Of a stretch of DNA of 64,000 nucleotides, positions 46,288 to 55,548 are shown one piece after another; the first letter of the stretch is position 1, and the number at the start of each line of letters is the position of its first letter. Location of the stretch: contig AP018536.1 of the NCBI GenBank assembly GCA_003584705.1, forward strand, positions 372,001 through 436,000. The letters are read 5' to 3'. The notes beneath the pieces were generated by a model that made no database searches, had not been told where the DNA came from, and saw only the letters and a list, made by a program, of their open reading frames with translations. The DNA is from Lachnospiraceae bacterium GAM79. GTDB lineage: Bacteria > Bacillota > Clostridia > Lachnospirales > Lachnospiraceae. A program made the position numbers and the translations under genes.

Positions 46288-47874
46288 ATGAGCGAAGCAG
46301 TAAAAGAAGCGATCAGAACAGGAAAAACAGCCCTCGGTATTGAGTTTGGTTCCACCAGAATCAAAGCGGTACTGGTAGATGAGAGCCACGCACCCATCGC
46401 CATGGGAACCTACGACTGGGAGAACCGTCTGGAGAACAACATCTGGACCTACAGCCTGGAAGATATCTGGAAAGGCCTGCAGGGATGCTACAAGAGCCTG
46501 ACAGACGATGTAGAGGCAAAATACGGTGAGAAGCTGACCACCCTGGGCTCTCTGGGATTCAGCGGAATGATGCACGGCTATATGCCGTTCAATGCAGCCG
46601 GAGAACTTCTGGTGCCTTTCCGTACCTGGAGAAATACACAGACATCCGAAGCCTGCAAGAAGCTGATCCCGGTATTTAATTTCAACATTCCCCAGAGATG
46701 GAGCATTGCACATCTGTATCAGGCTATTTTGAGCGGAGAAGATCATGTGAAGGATATCGCATTCTTCACCACCCTGGCAGGATACATTCACTGGAAGCTG
46801 TCCGGAGAAAAGGTGCTGGGCATCGGTGAGGCAGCAGGTATGTTCCCCATTGATTCCACCATTATGGATTTTGATCAGAAGATGCTGGATCAGTTCGATG
46901 GCTTACACAATTTTGACTGGAAGATCCGTGACATTCTGCCGAAGGTACTGGTAGCCGGAGAGCCTGCCGGTGTTCTGACCGCGGAAGGTGTAAAATTACT
47001 GGATCCCACCGGAACCTTACAGCCCGGCGCACCCATGTGCCCTCCCGAAGGTGATGCGGGAACCGGCATGGTAGCCACCAACAGTGTGGCAGTCCGCACC
47101 GGTAATGTCTCTGCCGGAACCTCCATTTTCGCTATGGTGGTACTGGAGAAGGCTATGGAAAAAGTACACGAAGAGATCGATATGGTCACCACTCCCGACG
47201 GTATGCCGGTAGCTATGGTACACTGCAACAACTGTACCTCCGATCTGAATGCCTGGGTAAATCTTCTGGGCGAATGTGCAGAGAGCTTTGGCGTAAAAGT
47301 AGATAAGAATGAACTGTACGGCGTGCTGTACCGCAAGGCACTGGAAGGTGCTGCGGACTGCGGCGGCGTGACAGCATACAATTATTTCTCAGGAGAGCCC
47401 ATCACCGGACTGGATGCAGGGCGTCCCATGGTGGTAAGAACTCCCGATGCGGATTTCTCACTGGCAAACTTCATGCGTTCCCATCTGTACAGCGCAGTTG
47501 CTACCCTGAAGATTGGCATGGACATTCTGTTAAAAGAAGAGCATGTGGCCGTGGATTCCCTGATGGGCCATGGCGGCTTCTTCAAGACTCCCGTGGTGGG
47601 ACAGCGTGTCATGGCAGCAGGCATGAACGCACCGATCACCGTTATGGATACAGCCAGTGAAGGCGGTGCCTGGGGTATTGCTATTCTGGCAGCTTTCATG
47701 AAGGAGAAAAAAGACGGCGAGACTCTTTCTTCCTATCTGAATGACAAGATCTTCGCAGGACAGACTGGAACCACACTGAACCCGGATCCTGAGGATGTGA
47801 AGGGATTTGATGCTTTCCTGGAAGAGTACAAGAAACTGCTTCCCGCAGAAAAGGCAGCCGTTGCGGCAAAATAA
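46288..47874 (+). CDS. FGGY family carbohydrate kinase, probable L-ribulokinase (AraK type)
   Basis: A 528-residue kinase with the FGGY-type phosphate motif [65 protein letters not shown] and a late [19 protein letters not shown] adenosine loop. It is unlike classic AraB and resembles the xylulokinase-like kinases of Clostridia, one of which (AraK) has been shown to be the arabinose-pathway ribulokinase. AAAAGGAGAG precedes ATG 46288. Between araR and araD the assignment as L-ribulokinase is likely; xylulose kinase activity is the alternative. Confidence 0.85.
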   Translation: MSEAVKEAIRTGKTALGIEFGSTRIKAVLVDESHAPIAMGTYDWENRLENNIWTYSLEDIWKGLQGCYKSLTDDVEAKYGEKLTTLGSLGFSGMMHGYMPFNAAGELLVPFRTWRNTQTSEACKKLIPVFNFNIPQRWSIAHLYQAILSGEDHVKDIAFFTTLAGYIHWKLSGEKVLGIGEAAGMFPIDSTIMDFDQKMLDQFDGLHNFDWKIRDILPKVLVAGEPAGVLTAEGVKLLDPTGTLQPGAPMCPPEGDAGTGMVATNSVAVRTGNVSAGTSIFAMVVLEKAMEKVHEEIDMVTTPDGMPVAMVHCNNCTSDLNAWVNLLGECAESFGVKVDKNELYGVLYRKALEGAADCGGVTAYNYFSGEPITGLDAGRPMVVRTPDADFSLANFMRSHLYSAVATLKIGMDILLKEEHVAVDSLMGHGGFFKTPVVGQRVMAAGMNAPITVMDTASEGGAWGIAILAAFMKEKKDGETLSSYLNDKIFAGQTGTTLNPDPEDVKGFDAFLEEYKKLLPAEKAAVAAK

Positions 47875-47892
47875 TTTTTCAGATGCAATTTG

Positions 47893-47948
47893 AGCCTGCA
47901 TAGTGTACGGAAGTACACGATACCTATGTGTCGGAAAGTTGGCAGGCT
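47893..47948. repeat. Nested hairpin between kinase and araD
   Basis: Outer arms AGCCTGC (47893-47899) and GCAGGCT (47942-47948) enclose GTGTAC-GGAA-GTACAC. No T-run follows, so it is a processing or stability element rather than a terminator. Confidence 0.5.
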
Positions 47949-47972
47949 GTGGAAAGGAATGAGATTTAGTAT

Positions 47973-48677
47973 ATGTTAGAGGAATTAAAACAGAAAGTAT
48001 ATGAAGCAAATATGGATCTGCCCCGGTATGGTCTGGTGACTTTCACCTGGGGAAATGTCAGCGCCATTGACAGAGAGAGTGGACTGTTCGTGATCAAACC
48101 AAGTGGTGTGGATTATGACAAGCTGACACCGGAGATGATGGTAGTCATGGATCTGAACGGCAATAAGGTGGAAGGGGATCTGAATCCCTCTTCCGACACT
48201 GCAACTCATCTGGAGTTGTACAAGGCGTTCCCGGAGATCGGCGGTATCGTGCATACCCATTCTTCCTATGCTACCAGTTGGGCACAAGCGGGAAGAGACA
48301 TTCCCTGCTACGGAACCACCCATGCAGATTATATCTACGGTCCGGTTCCCTGCGTGCGCTGCCTGACAAAGGAAGAAATCGAGGACGCTTACGAGGAAAA
48401 TACCGGACACTTGATTGTCAACGAGTTCAAACGTCTGGGCAAGGACCCGAAAGCAGTGCCTGCCGTTCTGTGCAAGAACCATGGGCCTTTTGCCTGGGGC
48501 AAGGATGCCAGAGAGGCTGTCCACAATGCCGTAGTATTGGAAGAAGTGGCCAAAATGGCATACCGTGCCGAGACCATCAACCCCAGAATTCAGCCGGCAC
48601 CGCAGGAGCTGCAGGATAAGCACTATAATCGCAAGCATGGAAAGAATGCATACTATGGCCAAACAGTTCAGAAATAG
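47973..48677 (+). CDS. araD: L-ribulose-5-phosphate 4-epimerase
   Basis: A 234-residue class II aldolase/epimerase. The zinc ligands are in [16 protein letters not shown] and [13 protein letters not shown], with a late His in [37 protein letters not shown] is the phosphate-binding start. It turns L-ribulose 5-phosphate into D-xylulose 5-phosphate, which transketolase, encoded next, uses. AAAGGAATGAG precedes the start. The stop codon lies inside the first of three hairpins in the following spacer. Confidence 0.94.
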   Translation: MLEELKQKVYEANMDLPRYGLVTFTWGNVSAIDRESGLFVIKPSGVDYDKLTPEMMVVMDLNGNKVEGDLNPSSDTATHLELYKAFPEIGGIVHTHSSYATSWAQAGRDIPCYGTTHADYIYGPVPCVRCLTKEEIEDAYEENTGHLIVNEFKRLGKDPKAVPAVLCKNHGPFAWGKDAREAVHNAVVLEEVAKMAYRAETINPRIQPAPQELQDKHYNRKHGKNAYYGQTVQK

Positions 48678-48885
48678 AATTTGGCTTATAGTGCGAGGGT
48701 GCTTGCACACAGAGCACTATATGACAAATTCTATTAGCGGAGCGCACCTCCATGAAATGAATTTGTGAGTGGAACGAACAAATTTATGAATGGAGGTCTG
48801 AACTGTATGCTGGAATTTGCCACCGCAATATTTTACGGTAGAAGAGCAATTCTTTTACTAGACTAGCATTCGGAAGTATGCTAGT
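48675..48885. repeat. Three consecutive hairpins between araD and transketolase genes
   Basis: Hairpin 1 (48675-48733): TAGAATTTG / CAAATTCTA with inner TATAGTGC / GCACTATA. Hairpin 2 (about 48746-48800): ACCTCCAT / ATGGAGGT with inner AATTTGT / ACAAATT. Hairpin 3 (48862-48885): ACTAGCAT / ATGCTAGT. None has a terminator T-run. The 260-base gap contains no gene. Confidence 0.6.
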
Positions 48886-48937
48886 ATAACAACGTAAATC
48901 GCAACAGACAAGCCAATATGGCGGAATGGAGGAGACA

Positions 48938-49780
48938 ATGAAGAATTTAGAACTGCAAAAGCGTGCCAATGATGTCCGCAAGGGCATTGTGACCGCAGTT
49001 CATGGTGCGAAAGCGGGACATCCCGGTGGATCCCTGTCAGCCGCAGATATTTTTACATTTTTATATTTTGAGGAGATGAACATTGACCCGAAGAATCCCG
49101 ATATGGAGGAGCGTGACAGATTCGTACTGTCCAAGGGTCATACAGCTCCCGGACTCTATTCCGCACTGGCTTACAGAGGATATTTCCCGGTAGAGGATCT
49201 GCCTACCCTGCGTCACCTGGGCTCCTATCTGCAGGGTCATCCCTGCATCCATATCCCCGGCGTGGATATGTCTTCCGGATCCCTGGGACAGGGCATTTCC
49301 GCAGCAGTAGGTATGGCACTGGGTGCAAAGATGGAGAATCGTGATTTCCGTGTATACACACTGCTGGGTGACGGTGAGATCGAGGAAGGCCAGGTATGGG
49401 AGGCAGCCATGTTCGCAGGCTTCCGTAAGCTGGACAACCTCTGTGTTATGGTAGATAACAATAATCTGCAGATCGATGGACCTATCGACCAGGTATGCTC
49501 TCCTTATCCTATCGATAAGAAGTTCGAGGCATTCAATTTCCATGTGATCAATGCAGATGCTCATGATTTTGATGCGATCCGTGCAGCATTCAAGGAAGCA
49601 AGAGAGACCAAGGGCATGCCCACCTGTATCGTATTCCATAGCCTGAAGGGTAAGGGCGTTTCCTTCATGGAGAACAGTGTGGACTGGCACGGCAAGGCTC
49701 CCAACGATGAGGAGTATGCAGTGGCAATGGCAGACCTTGATAAGATCGAAAAAGAATTAGAGAAAGCAGGTGAGCAGTAA
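48938..49780 (+). CDS. Transketolase, N-terminal (TPP-binding) subunit
   Basis: A 280-residue protein equal to the first half of transketolase: GHPGGSLSAADI at the start, KGHTAPGLYSAL, and the thiamine-diphosphate motif GDGEIEEGQVWEA ending in VDNNNLQIDG. It needs the C-terminal subunit for activity. GGAGGAGAC lies before ATG 48938. The final TAATG makes a 1-base overlap with the next gene. Together they link pentose 5-phosphates to glycolysis. Confidence 0.94.
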   Translation: MKNLELQKRANDVRKGIVTAVHGAKAGHPGGSLSAADIFTFLYFEEMNIDPKNPDMEERDRFVLSKGHTAPGLYSALAYRGYFPVEDLPTLRHLGSYLQGHPCIHIPGVDMSSGSLGQGISAAVGMALGAKMENRDFRVYTLLGDGEIEEGQVWEAAMFAGFRKLDNLCVMVDNNNLQIDGPIDQVCSPYPIDKKFEAFNFHVINADAHDFDAIRAAFKEARETKGMPTCIVFHSLKGKGVSFMENSVDWHGKAPNDEEYAVAMADLDKIEKELEKAGEQ

Positions 49781-50724
49781 TGGCAGAGAATACCGTGAAA
49801 AAAATCGCAACCAGAGAAAGCTATGGTAACTCCCTGAAGGAGCTGGCAGAAGAATTCCCCAATCTGGTCGTATTGGATGCCGACCTGGCAGCAGCTACCA
49901 AGACCGGAATCTTCCGTAAGGCATATCCCGACCGCCACATCGACTGCGGTATCGCAGAGTCCAACATGATGGGTGTGGCTGCAGGACTGTCACTGGTAGG
50001 TAAGATTCCCTTCGTAAGCTCTTTTGCAATGTTCGCAGCAGGACGTGCTTTTGAACAGGTACGTAACTCTATCGGTTACCCTCATCTGAATGTCAAGATC
50101 GGTGCGACCCATGCAGGTATCACCGTAGGTGAGGACGGCGCTACCCACCAGTGTAACGAGGATATTGCTCTGATGCGTACCATTCCCGGCATGGTAGTAA
50201 TGTGCCCTTCCGATGATGTGGAAGCAAGAGCCGCTGTTCGTGCCGCTCTGGAATATGAAGGACCTGTATATATTCGTTTCGGACGTGCTGCAGTACCCGT
50301 GATCAATGATCATCCTGGTTATCATTTCGAGATCGGTAAGGGAACCGTAGTCCGTGAAGGTAAGGATGTCACCATCGTAGCCACTGGTATCTGCGTAGAT
50401 TCCGCTCTGGGTGCAGCAAAGATGCTGGAAGAGGAAGGCATCAGTGCAGAGGTTGTAAATATCTGTACCATCAAGCCTCTGGACGAGGAGATCATCATTA
50501 ACAGCGCCAAGAAGACCGGCAAGGTAGTGACCGTGGAAGAGCATTCCGTGATTGGTGGACTGGGAAGCGCTGTCTGCGACTGTCTGTGTGCAAATCATCC
50601 CGTGCCTGTGAAGAAGGTCGGCATGCAGGATGTCTTCGGTGAGTCCGGTTCCGCTGCTGCTCTGGTAGAGAAGTACGGTCTGGATGCCAAGGGCGTTTAC
50701 AAGTCTGTCAAAGAATTTCTGTAA
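49780..50724 (+). CDS. Transketolase, C-terminal subunit
   Basis: A 314-residue protein with the pyrimidine-binding domain (ATRESYGNSLKELAEEFPNLVVLDADL, AESNMMGVAAGLSLVGKIPFVSSFAMF) and the C-terminal transketolase domain (VTVEEHSVIGGLGSAV). Split transketolases of this kind are common in Firmicutes and archaea. Codon usage in the kinase, araD and both tkt genes resembles that of pheST, so high expression is likely under pentose growth. A terminator follows 22 bases after the stop. Confidence 0.94.
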   Translation: MAENTVKKIATRESYGNSLKELAEEFPNLVVLDADLAAATKTGIFRKAYPDRHIDCGIAESNMMGVAAGLSLVGKIPFVSSFAMFAAGRAFEQVRNSIGYPHLNVKIGATHAGITVGEDGATHQCNEDIALMRTIPGMVVMCPSDDVEARAAVRAALEYEGPVYIRFGRAAVPVINDHPGYHFEIGKGTVVREGKDVTIVATGICVDSALGAAKMLEEEGISAEVVNICTIKPLDEEIIINSAKKTGKVVTVEEHSVIGGLGSAVCDCLCANHPVPVKKVGMQDVFGESGSAAALVEKYGLDAKGVYKSVKEFL

Positions 50725-50745
50725 GAGAATATAAGATATCAAGAG

Positions 50746-50788
50746 GAAGCCGCCAGTTATGTGAAAACAGAGACTGGCGGCTTCTTTT
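50746..50788 (+). terminator. Terminator of the arabinose operon
   Basis: GAAGCCGCCAGT and ACTGGCGGCTTC, perfect 12-base arms with a 15-base loop, followed by TTTT. Confidence 0.93.
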
Positions 50789-50845
50789 AGGTCATGGTAT
50801 CATGAACTCGAAATAATAAATGAAAAAGAAGACAATATTGTAAAG

Positions 50846-50933
50846 AAGTCGATAATCAGGTAAAAGAAGTCGAAAATTAGGTATCAAAAGTCGATATTCA
50901 AGCGGAAGTTACACAAGAATATGATACTATATT
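50846..50933 (+). promoter_or_regulatory. Three phased direct repeats and promoter region of the kinase/regulator unit
   Basis: Three copies of a 15-base motif begin at 50846, 50867 and 50888, exactly 21 bases apart: AAGTCGATAATCAGG, AAGTCGAAAATTAGG, AAGTCGATATTCAAG. The phase equals two helical turns, so all copies face the same side. A -10-like sequence (TACTAT at 50925-50930 or TATATT at 50928-50933) follows 22-25 bases after the last repeat, without a good -35 box. The same motif stands before two other transcription units of the locus. Confidence 0.75.
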
Positions 50934-50996
50934 AGATAGAAATATATATACGGTGCTGGTGTCACAACGGTTGGTGCTCTTAAGAAAGGCGAAATC

Positions 50997-52622
50997 ATGT
51001 TAAGCAAAATGAAAAAATCTGTTGTAATTTGCATGAATAGTCTTATATCTGTAATTATTTTTTGCATGATAATAATGCTTTTATGTAGTTGCGTCAGTGC
51101 AGCTCGCACGACTTGGAAACAGGCAAAAAAGACTTATCATTCTATGGTGGAGTACTATACGCGCGATGTAGAAAATAATTTGAGCAATATTTCGAACTAT
51201 CTTCTTCGAATAAGCGAAACAGCGGATTATTATGGTATGACTAATTGCGAAGAGGATAAAGAATCTATGAACAATTTGTCAAGACAGCGGCTGTATAATC
51301 AATTGAATGAGGATATTCTTGTTTATAGTTCTGCGGATTACTTTTTTATATTTCAAGACAAATATGCAGATATCATGATGGTGGAATCTGCAAAAAAGAA
51401 AGCAAAAATACAAAGTCAGAATATCAGAGAACAGTTGAAAAGGTTATTGGAGAGTAGAGAACCTACAGAAAAATGGGAGCTGTTTGATGCAGAAGGTTAT
51501 CAATATTTAATCAGAGTTGTATCAAAGGATGGTGTGGGGATTGGCTGTGCAGTGAGCCTTAATCGACTGATTGAAACAATGCAAGCTGTACAACTAAGTG
51601 ATTATTATGTTTCTTACTATAAAATAGGCACAATGATTTTAGACAACGAGTCAGGGAAAGATCTAAAAATAGAACTGCCAATTCAAGAAACAGATGTGGG
51701 TGTAAGAATTGTAATTCCTTCAGAAAAGCTATTTGAAGAAATCAGAACGTTATTAAACTTCAGTATGGTTTTTGCTGTGATTTTGATCATACTGCTTTTT
51801 GCTCTTTATATTTCCATGTATCACTGGTTTACAAATCCGGTAAAAAGGATTGTATCAGTAATGCAAAAGGTGGATGAAGAAGGAATAGATCTTAAAATGC
51901 CGGAGTTTGACAACTGGGAAGAGTATCATATTGTCAGTAAAAACTTTAACAATATGATGGAAAAAATTAAAATTCTGAAAATTGATGTTTATGAGAAAGA
52001 AAAAAAGCAGTCTGAGCTGTATAAACAATATTTAATGCTTCAGATTAACCCTCATTTCTTTTTAAATGCTTTAAATACTATTTATATGTTGAATAAAAGA
52101 AAAGATAACAATCAGGTAAATATTCTTCTAACATATCTGATAAATTATTTTAAAAGTGTGTTTGCTCGTCAAGGAGAAATGGTTCCTCTGAAGGAGGAAA
52201 TCAATTTTATGTTAAACTATATGGCGATTCAAAAGTTTCGTTTTGCGGGTGCTATGCATCTTCAGTGTGAAATAGAGCCGGAAGCAGAAATCAGCATGGT
52301 GCCGGCTATGTGTGTATTAACTTTTGTGGAAAATGCAATCAAATATTCCACGGATTTCTCGAATGATTTGATGATTGTCGTTTCAGCCAAAGTAGAGGGA
52401 GACAATATAAAAATTGAAATTCAGGATAATGGAGAAGGAATTGAGGAGAACATTCTTAAAAAAATAAACCAAAATGAGAAAATTGTGAAAAACGATAGGG
52501 AGCATATTGGAATAAAAAATATAGTAGATAGAATGCACATGCATTATGGAGAGGCTGCCAGTGTCAAGGTTACAAATCGGGACAGTGGAGGAGTTAGCGT
52601 TGTCATAAATGTACCAAAATGA
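50997..52622 (+). CDS. YesM-type sensor histidine kinase
   Basis: A 541-residue membrane kinase: helix at residues 8-32, an outer sensor region of about 220 residues, a second helix at 255-277, HAMP linker, then the His_kinase domain with the phospho-acceptor His353 in LQINPHFFLNALNTI and an HATPase domain with N-box FVENAIKYS and G-box DNGEGIEEN. This LytS/YesM group pairs with AraC-type response regulators and usually controls neighbouring sugar uptake genes. AAAGG lies before ATG 50997; ATG 51009 is a possible alternative. The gene opens the AT-richer catabolic locus. Confidence 0.93.
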   Translation: MLSKMKKSVVICMNSLISVIIFCMIIMLLCSCVSAARTTWKQAKKTYHSMVEYYTRDVENNLSNISNYLLRISETADYYGMTNCEEDKESMNNLSRQRLYNQLNEDILVYSSADYFFIFQDKYADIMMVESAKKKAKIQSQNIREQLKRLLESREPTEKWELFDAEGYQYLIRVVSKDGVGIGCAVSLNRLIETMQAVQLSDYYVSYYKIGTMILDNESGKDLKIELPIQETDVGVRIVIPSEKLFEEIRTLLNFSMVFAVILIILLFALYISMYHWFTNPVKRIVSVMQKVDEEGIDLKMPEFDNWEEYHIVSKNFNNMMEKIKILKIDVYEKEKKQSELYKQYLMLQINPHFFLNALNTIYMLNKRKDNNQVNILLTYLINYFKSVFARQGEMVPLKEEINFMLNYMAIQKFRFAGAMHLQCEIEPEAEISMVPAMCVLTFVENAIKYSTDFSNDLMIVVSAKVEGDNIKIEIQDNGEGIEENILKKINQNEKIVKNDREHIGIKNIVDRMHMHYGEAASVKVTNRDSGGVSVVINVPK

Positions 52623-52676
52623 ACAAAAGGGAAACTATAAGATAACTAGAAAAAGATGTTGGAATGGAGATCAGCT

Positions 52677-54272
52677 ATGAACTTACTTATTGTAGATGAT
52701 GAATATCTGGTGGTAGAAGAAGTAGTTACAGTAACGGACTGGGGGATGCTGGGTATTACGGAGATTTATTCTGCTACAAATGCAGTTAGCGCTGTTCGAA
52801 TTTTAAATGAGAAAAAAATTGATATTATGATCTGCGATATTGAAATGCCTCAGACAGATGGATTGGAATTATCAAAAAAGGCAAAGGAAAATTTTCCGGA
52901 TTTAGAAATCGTCATGTTGACAAGCCATGCGGAGTTTATTTATGTCAGAACTGCCTTGCGATACGGATGTTATGATTATCTGCTTAAACCGGTCATGGAA
53001 GATGATATTATTAAGGTGATGAAAAATCTTGTCACTAAGATTGAAAGAGAGCGTCATCAGGCGCAGTTACAGGAAGAAGGAATTGTATGGAACCAGTTAA
53101 AACCAGTATGGAAAGAAAAATATTGGGAGGAAATGCTCAGAGGACTACGTGATGATCCGAACAGGGAGTGTGAAGAATATGAGGAGAAGCAATGGAAAGA
53201 GGAGCAAGATAGAAGGCTGATCCCAATTTTATTTTATCAATATGCAAATGACAAAGCAGAAGAAGACATAAAGCAGACCAGGAAGAAGGTAAAAGAGGAC
53301 TTGGGAACAGTGGCTGGTGACTTTCTGCTTCCGGTATTGTCTCAAAAAGAATTTGCAGGCCTGGTTTTTATTTCAGACGAGTGGCTGAGTTCTGGCACTG
53401 AAAGAAATGGCATAATATTAAAAGATGCGATATTACAGCAATTTAAGACAGAAAGATTATACGAAAAAATTGGAATATGCATAGGAGAAGTGTGTACAGG
53501 GAGAGAAGTACAGTCCATGGTAGATAAGCTTCGACAGTTTGCATGGAATAATGTTTGCAGTAGAAGACAGATTTTGGATATTATAAATATGCCTAAAAAC
53601 AGTGAAGCAATTGGTATGCCTGATATGACGCTATGGAAAGCATATATTGATAATGGCAAGACTGTGGAACTTCAAGATATAATCCGAAAATGGCTTTGGG
53701 GAAAAGACAATGAGGCAAAGTTAAATAGGAGAGCACTTCAAATGCTTCAGTATGATTTGGAACAGTTGTTCTATTCGACACTTCAGGAAAATGGAATTCA
53801 GGCACATCAATTTTTATATGATAGAGAAAATGGATGTAACAGAGTAACAGCAATTGGTTCACTGGAGGAAATGGATGCATGGATTGAGGAAACTATGGGA
53901 GCTGTTTCCAGGATCATGCAGGATGTATCGAACTTAAGTGGGATCAGGGAACAAACGATTTATTATATACAGACCCATCTCGATGAGGAACTGAATAGGA
54001 TAAAAGTTGCTTCAGCACTGTATTTAAATCCGGATTACCTGGATAGACGATTTAAAAAGGAAATGGGATGTTCGGTAAATCGCTATATTTTAAGGGAACA
54101 GGTAAATATGGCAAAAGGATTGCTGTTAAACCCAAAGATTTCCGTATGTGAGATTGCATCCCGGTGCGGCTATGAAAATATGTCTAATTTTTCTGCAATG
54201 TTTAAAAGAGAAGTAGGAATTTCACCAAATGAATATCGAAAAAACGGTGGGATGGAAAGACCTGATCTTTGA
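52677..54272 (+). CDS. YesN-type AraC family response regulator
   Basis: A 531-residue protein. Residues 1-120 are a receiver with VDDE, phospho-acceptor Asp54 in ICDIEMPQTDG and Lys104 in YLLKPV. A middle region of about 300 residues has no clear motif. The last 95 residues are two AraC helix-turn-helices (VASALYLNPDYLDRRFKKEMG; IASRCGYENMSNFSAMFKREVG). ATG 52677 follows GGAGATC. It surely is the partner of the kinase and the best candidate to bind the 15-base motif. The gene end overlaps its terminator. Confidence 0.93.
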   Translation: MNLLIVDDEYLVVEEVVTVTDWGMLGITEIYSATNAVSAVRILNEKKIDIMICDIEMPQTDGLELSKKAKENFPDLEIVMLTSHAEFIYVRTALRYGCYDYLLKPVMEDDIIKVMKNLVTKIERERHQAQLQEEGIVWNQLKPVWKEKYWEEMLRGLRDDPNRECEEYEEKQWKEEQDRRLIPILFYQYANDKAEEDIKQTRKKVKEDLGTVAGDFLLPVLSQKEFAGLVFISDEWLSSGTERNGIILKDAILQQFKTERLYEKIGICIGEVCTGREVQSMVDKLRQFAWNNVCSRRQILDIINMPKNSEAIGMPDMTLWKAYIDNGKTVELQDIIRKWLWGKDNEAKLNRRALQMLQYDLEQLFYSTLQENGIQAHQFLYDRENGCNRVTAIGSLEEMDAWIEETMGAVSRIMQDVSNLSGIREQTIYYIQTHLDEELNRIKVASALYLNPDYLDRRFKKEMGCSVNRYILREQVNMAKGLLLNPKISVCEIASRCGYENMSNFSAMFKREVGISPNEYRKNGGMERPDL

Positions 54273-54287
54273 GGATCAGGTCTTTTT
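54258..54287 (+). terminator. Terminator of the kinase/regulator unit
   Basis: AGACCTGATC and GATCAGGTCT with a 6-base loop, then TTTT. The 5' arm is part of the coding end of the response regulator. Confidence 0.9.
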
Positions 54288-54299
54288 GTATAAAAATCA

Positions 54300-54351
54300 T
54301 AAGTGAAGGTCGAGTTTCAAGTAGAGTCAGAACATAATAGCAGATTATACT
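54300..54351 (+). promoter_or_regulatory. Regulator site and promoter before the Asp-box genes
   Basis: The 15-base motif AGGTCGAGTTTCAAG is at 54307-54321, directly preceded by CATAAGTGA. TATACT (54346-54351) follows 24 bases later and would be the -10 box. There is no -35 box at the right distance, as expected for an activator-dependent promoter. Confidence 0.7.
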
Positions 54352-54398
54352 ATAGTTGATCCTAAATGAAAAGAATGATATGGAAAGGGAGGAACAAA

Positions 54399-55484
54399 AT
54401 GTTTGATTTTTTTTCAAAGGAAGATAAACAACTATATAATATGTTAGGACATCTGAATATGGCTGAAAAAGAAATAAGCTTAAAGGATAACAGTGAAACA
54501 GAGATATATGAAGTCGCCGGCCCGGATGATAAATATGCTTTTTTGCATGAAGCAGCTATTATAGAATATCATGGAACGCTATTTGCTGCCTGGTATAATT
54601 GCGAGGAAAAAGAACTGATCGGACCTACTCCAATCAGACAAAAAAGGTCAAAAGACGGTGGAAAGACATGGAGTGATATTGAAACGATAGCGGAGGATCA
54701 AACCGGCAAAATTTTGTTCTGCCCACCAGTGTACGGTATTTGCGAAGATAAACTATATATGCTTATTAATGAAATGGTATCAGCAGATCATATTCATGCT
54801 CTTGATCTTTATGTATTTCAAGAGGAAAAGGACTGTTTTGAATTTTTATGGTCCAAACCGATTCCTTTTAAGCTAAATACGAATGTGTATAAGATGGCAA
54901 ATGGGAAATTGCTTTTGCCGGGACGTATTGCTGAACTAGATGGCTTCCCGAATACTCCGGCGGTACTTATTTCGGATTCCGGGAAAATAGATGATGATTG
55001 GAGATTAGTATATATTCAGGAAAATGGAGACTTACCTGATGGTTCTAAGCTGGTACATCCGGAAATTACCGCAATCATAGAAGATAATAAAATTGCCATG
55101 TTTTCGAGAGATGACGAGCGAAAAGTTCCGCTTGTATATTTATCACAGGATTATGGCGAGACATGGTCGGATGCCTTTTCCTATGATATTCCTTTTTCAG
55201 ATTCAAAAATATATGCGGGCACGCTTTCTGATGGTAGAAATTATATAATAGGAAATTGGTATCCGGGAAGAGAAAAACTTGTACTCGCATTCTCCAAACC
55301 CAAAGAAAGTACCTTTGAGACAGGCATTATACTACAAAATGGCTTTTCCGACAGATTAGGTTATGGAAAAGCGTGGTGTTACCCATGCGCCTATGAAGCA
55401 GATCATAAATTATATATTATATATACTGTATATTTAGAAAATGAAAAAAGAGGGGCTGCATTGTCCGTTGTTCCGTTGATATAA
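54399..55484 (+). CDS. Cytoplasmic Asp-box beta-propeller protein (sialidase-like), copy A
   Basis: A 361-residue protein without signal peptide. It has Asp boxes SKDGGKTWSD and SQDYGETWSD and the overall strand pattern of the BNR/sialidase-like six-bladed propeller. The FRIP arginine motif of true sialidases is replaced by HEAAIIEYHGTLFAAW, so the substrate is unlikely to be sialic acid in the usual way. GGGAGG lies before ATG 54399. It stands after a site of the local regulator and is followed by a second, different propeller gene. A role in intracellular glycan cleavage is inferred only from context. Confidence 0.75.
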   Translation: MFDFFSKEDKQLYNMLGHLNMAEKEISLKDNSETEIYEVAGPDDKYAFLHEAAIIEYHGTLFAAWYNCEEKELIGPTPIRQKRSKDGGKTWSDIETIAEDQTGKILFCPPVYGICEDKLYMLINEMVSADHIHALDLYVFQEEKDCFEFLWSKPIPFKLNTNVYKMANGKLLLPGRIAELDGFPNTPAVLISDSGKIDDDWRLVYIQENGDLPDGSKLVHPEITAIIEDNKIAMFSRDDERKVPLVYLSQDYGETWSDAFSYDIPFSDSKIYAGTLSDGRNYIIGNWYPGREKLVLAFSKPKESTFETGIILQNGFSDRLGYGKAWCYPCAYEADHKLYIIYTVYLENEKRGAALSVVPLI

Positions 55485-55548
55485 CAGCTCCTGTATTTTT
55501 AAAGAAGATGCAGAAAACATGGATATAAGTCTGTTGGAGGAAACGATT

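Noticed and set aside
46288-47874. Naming the kinase xylB
   Set aside because: It resembles xylulokinase-type FGGY kinases in sequence, but no xylose isomerase is near while araR and araD flank it.
50846-50902. The phased repeats as a short CRISPR array
   Set aside because: Repeat units are 15 bases with 6-base spacers, no cas genes are near, and the same motif occurs singly before two other promoters.
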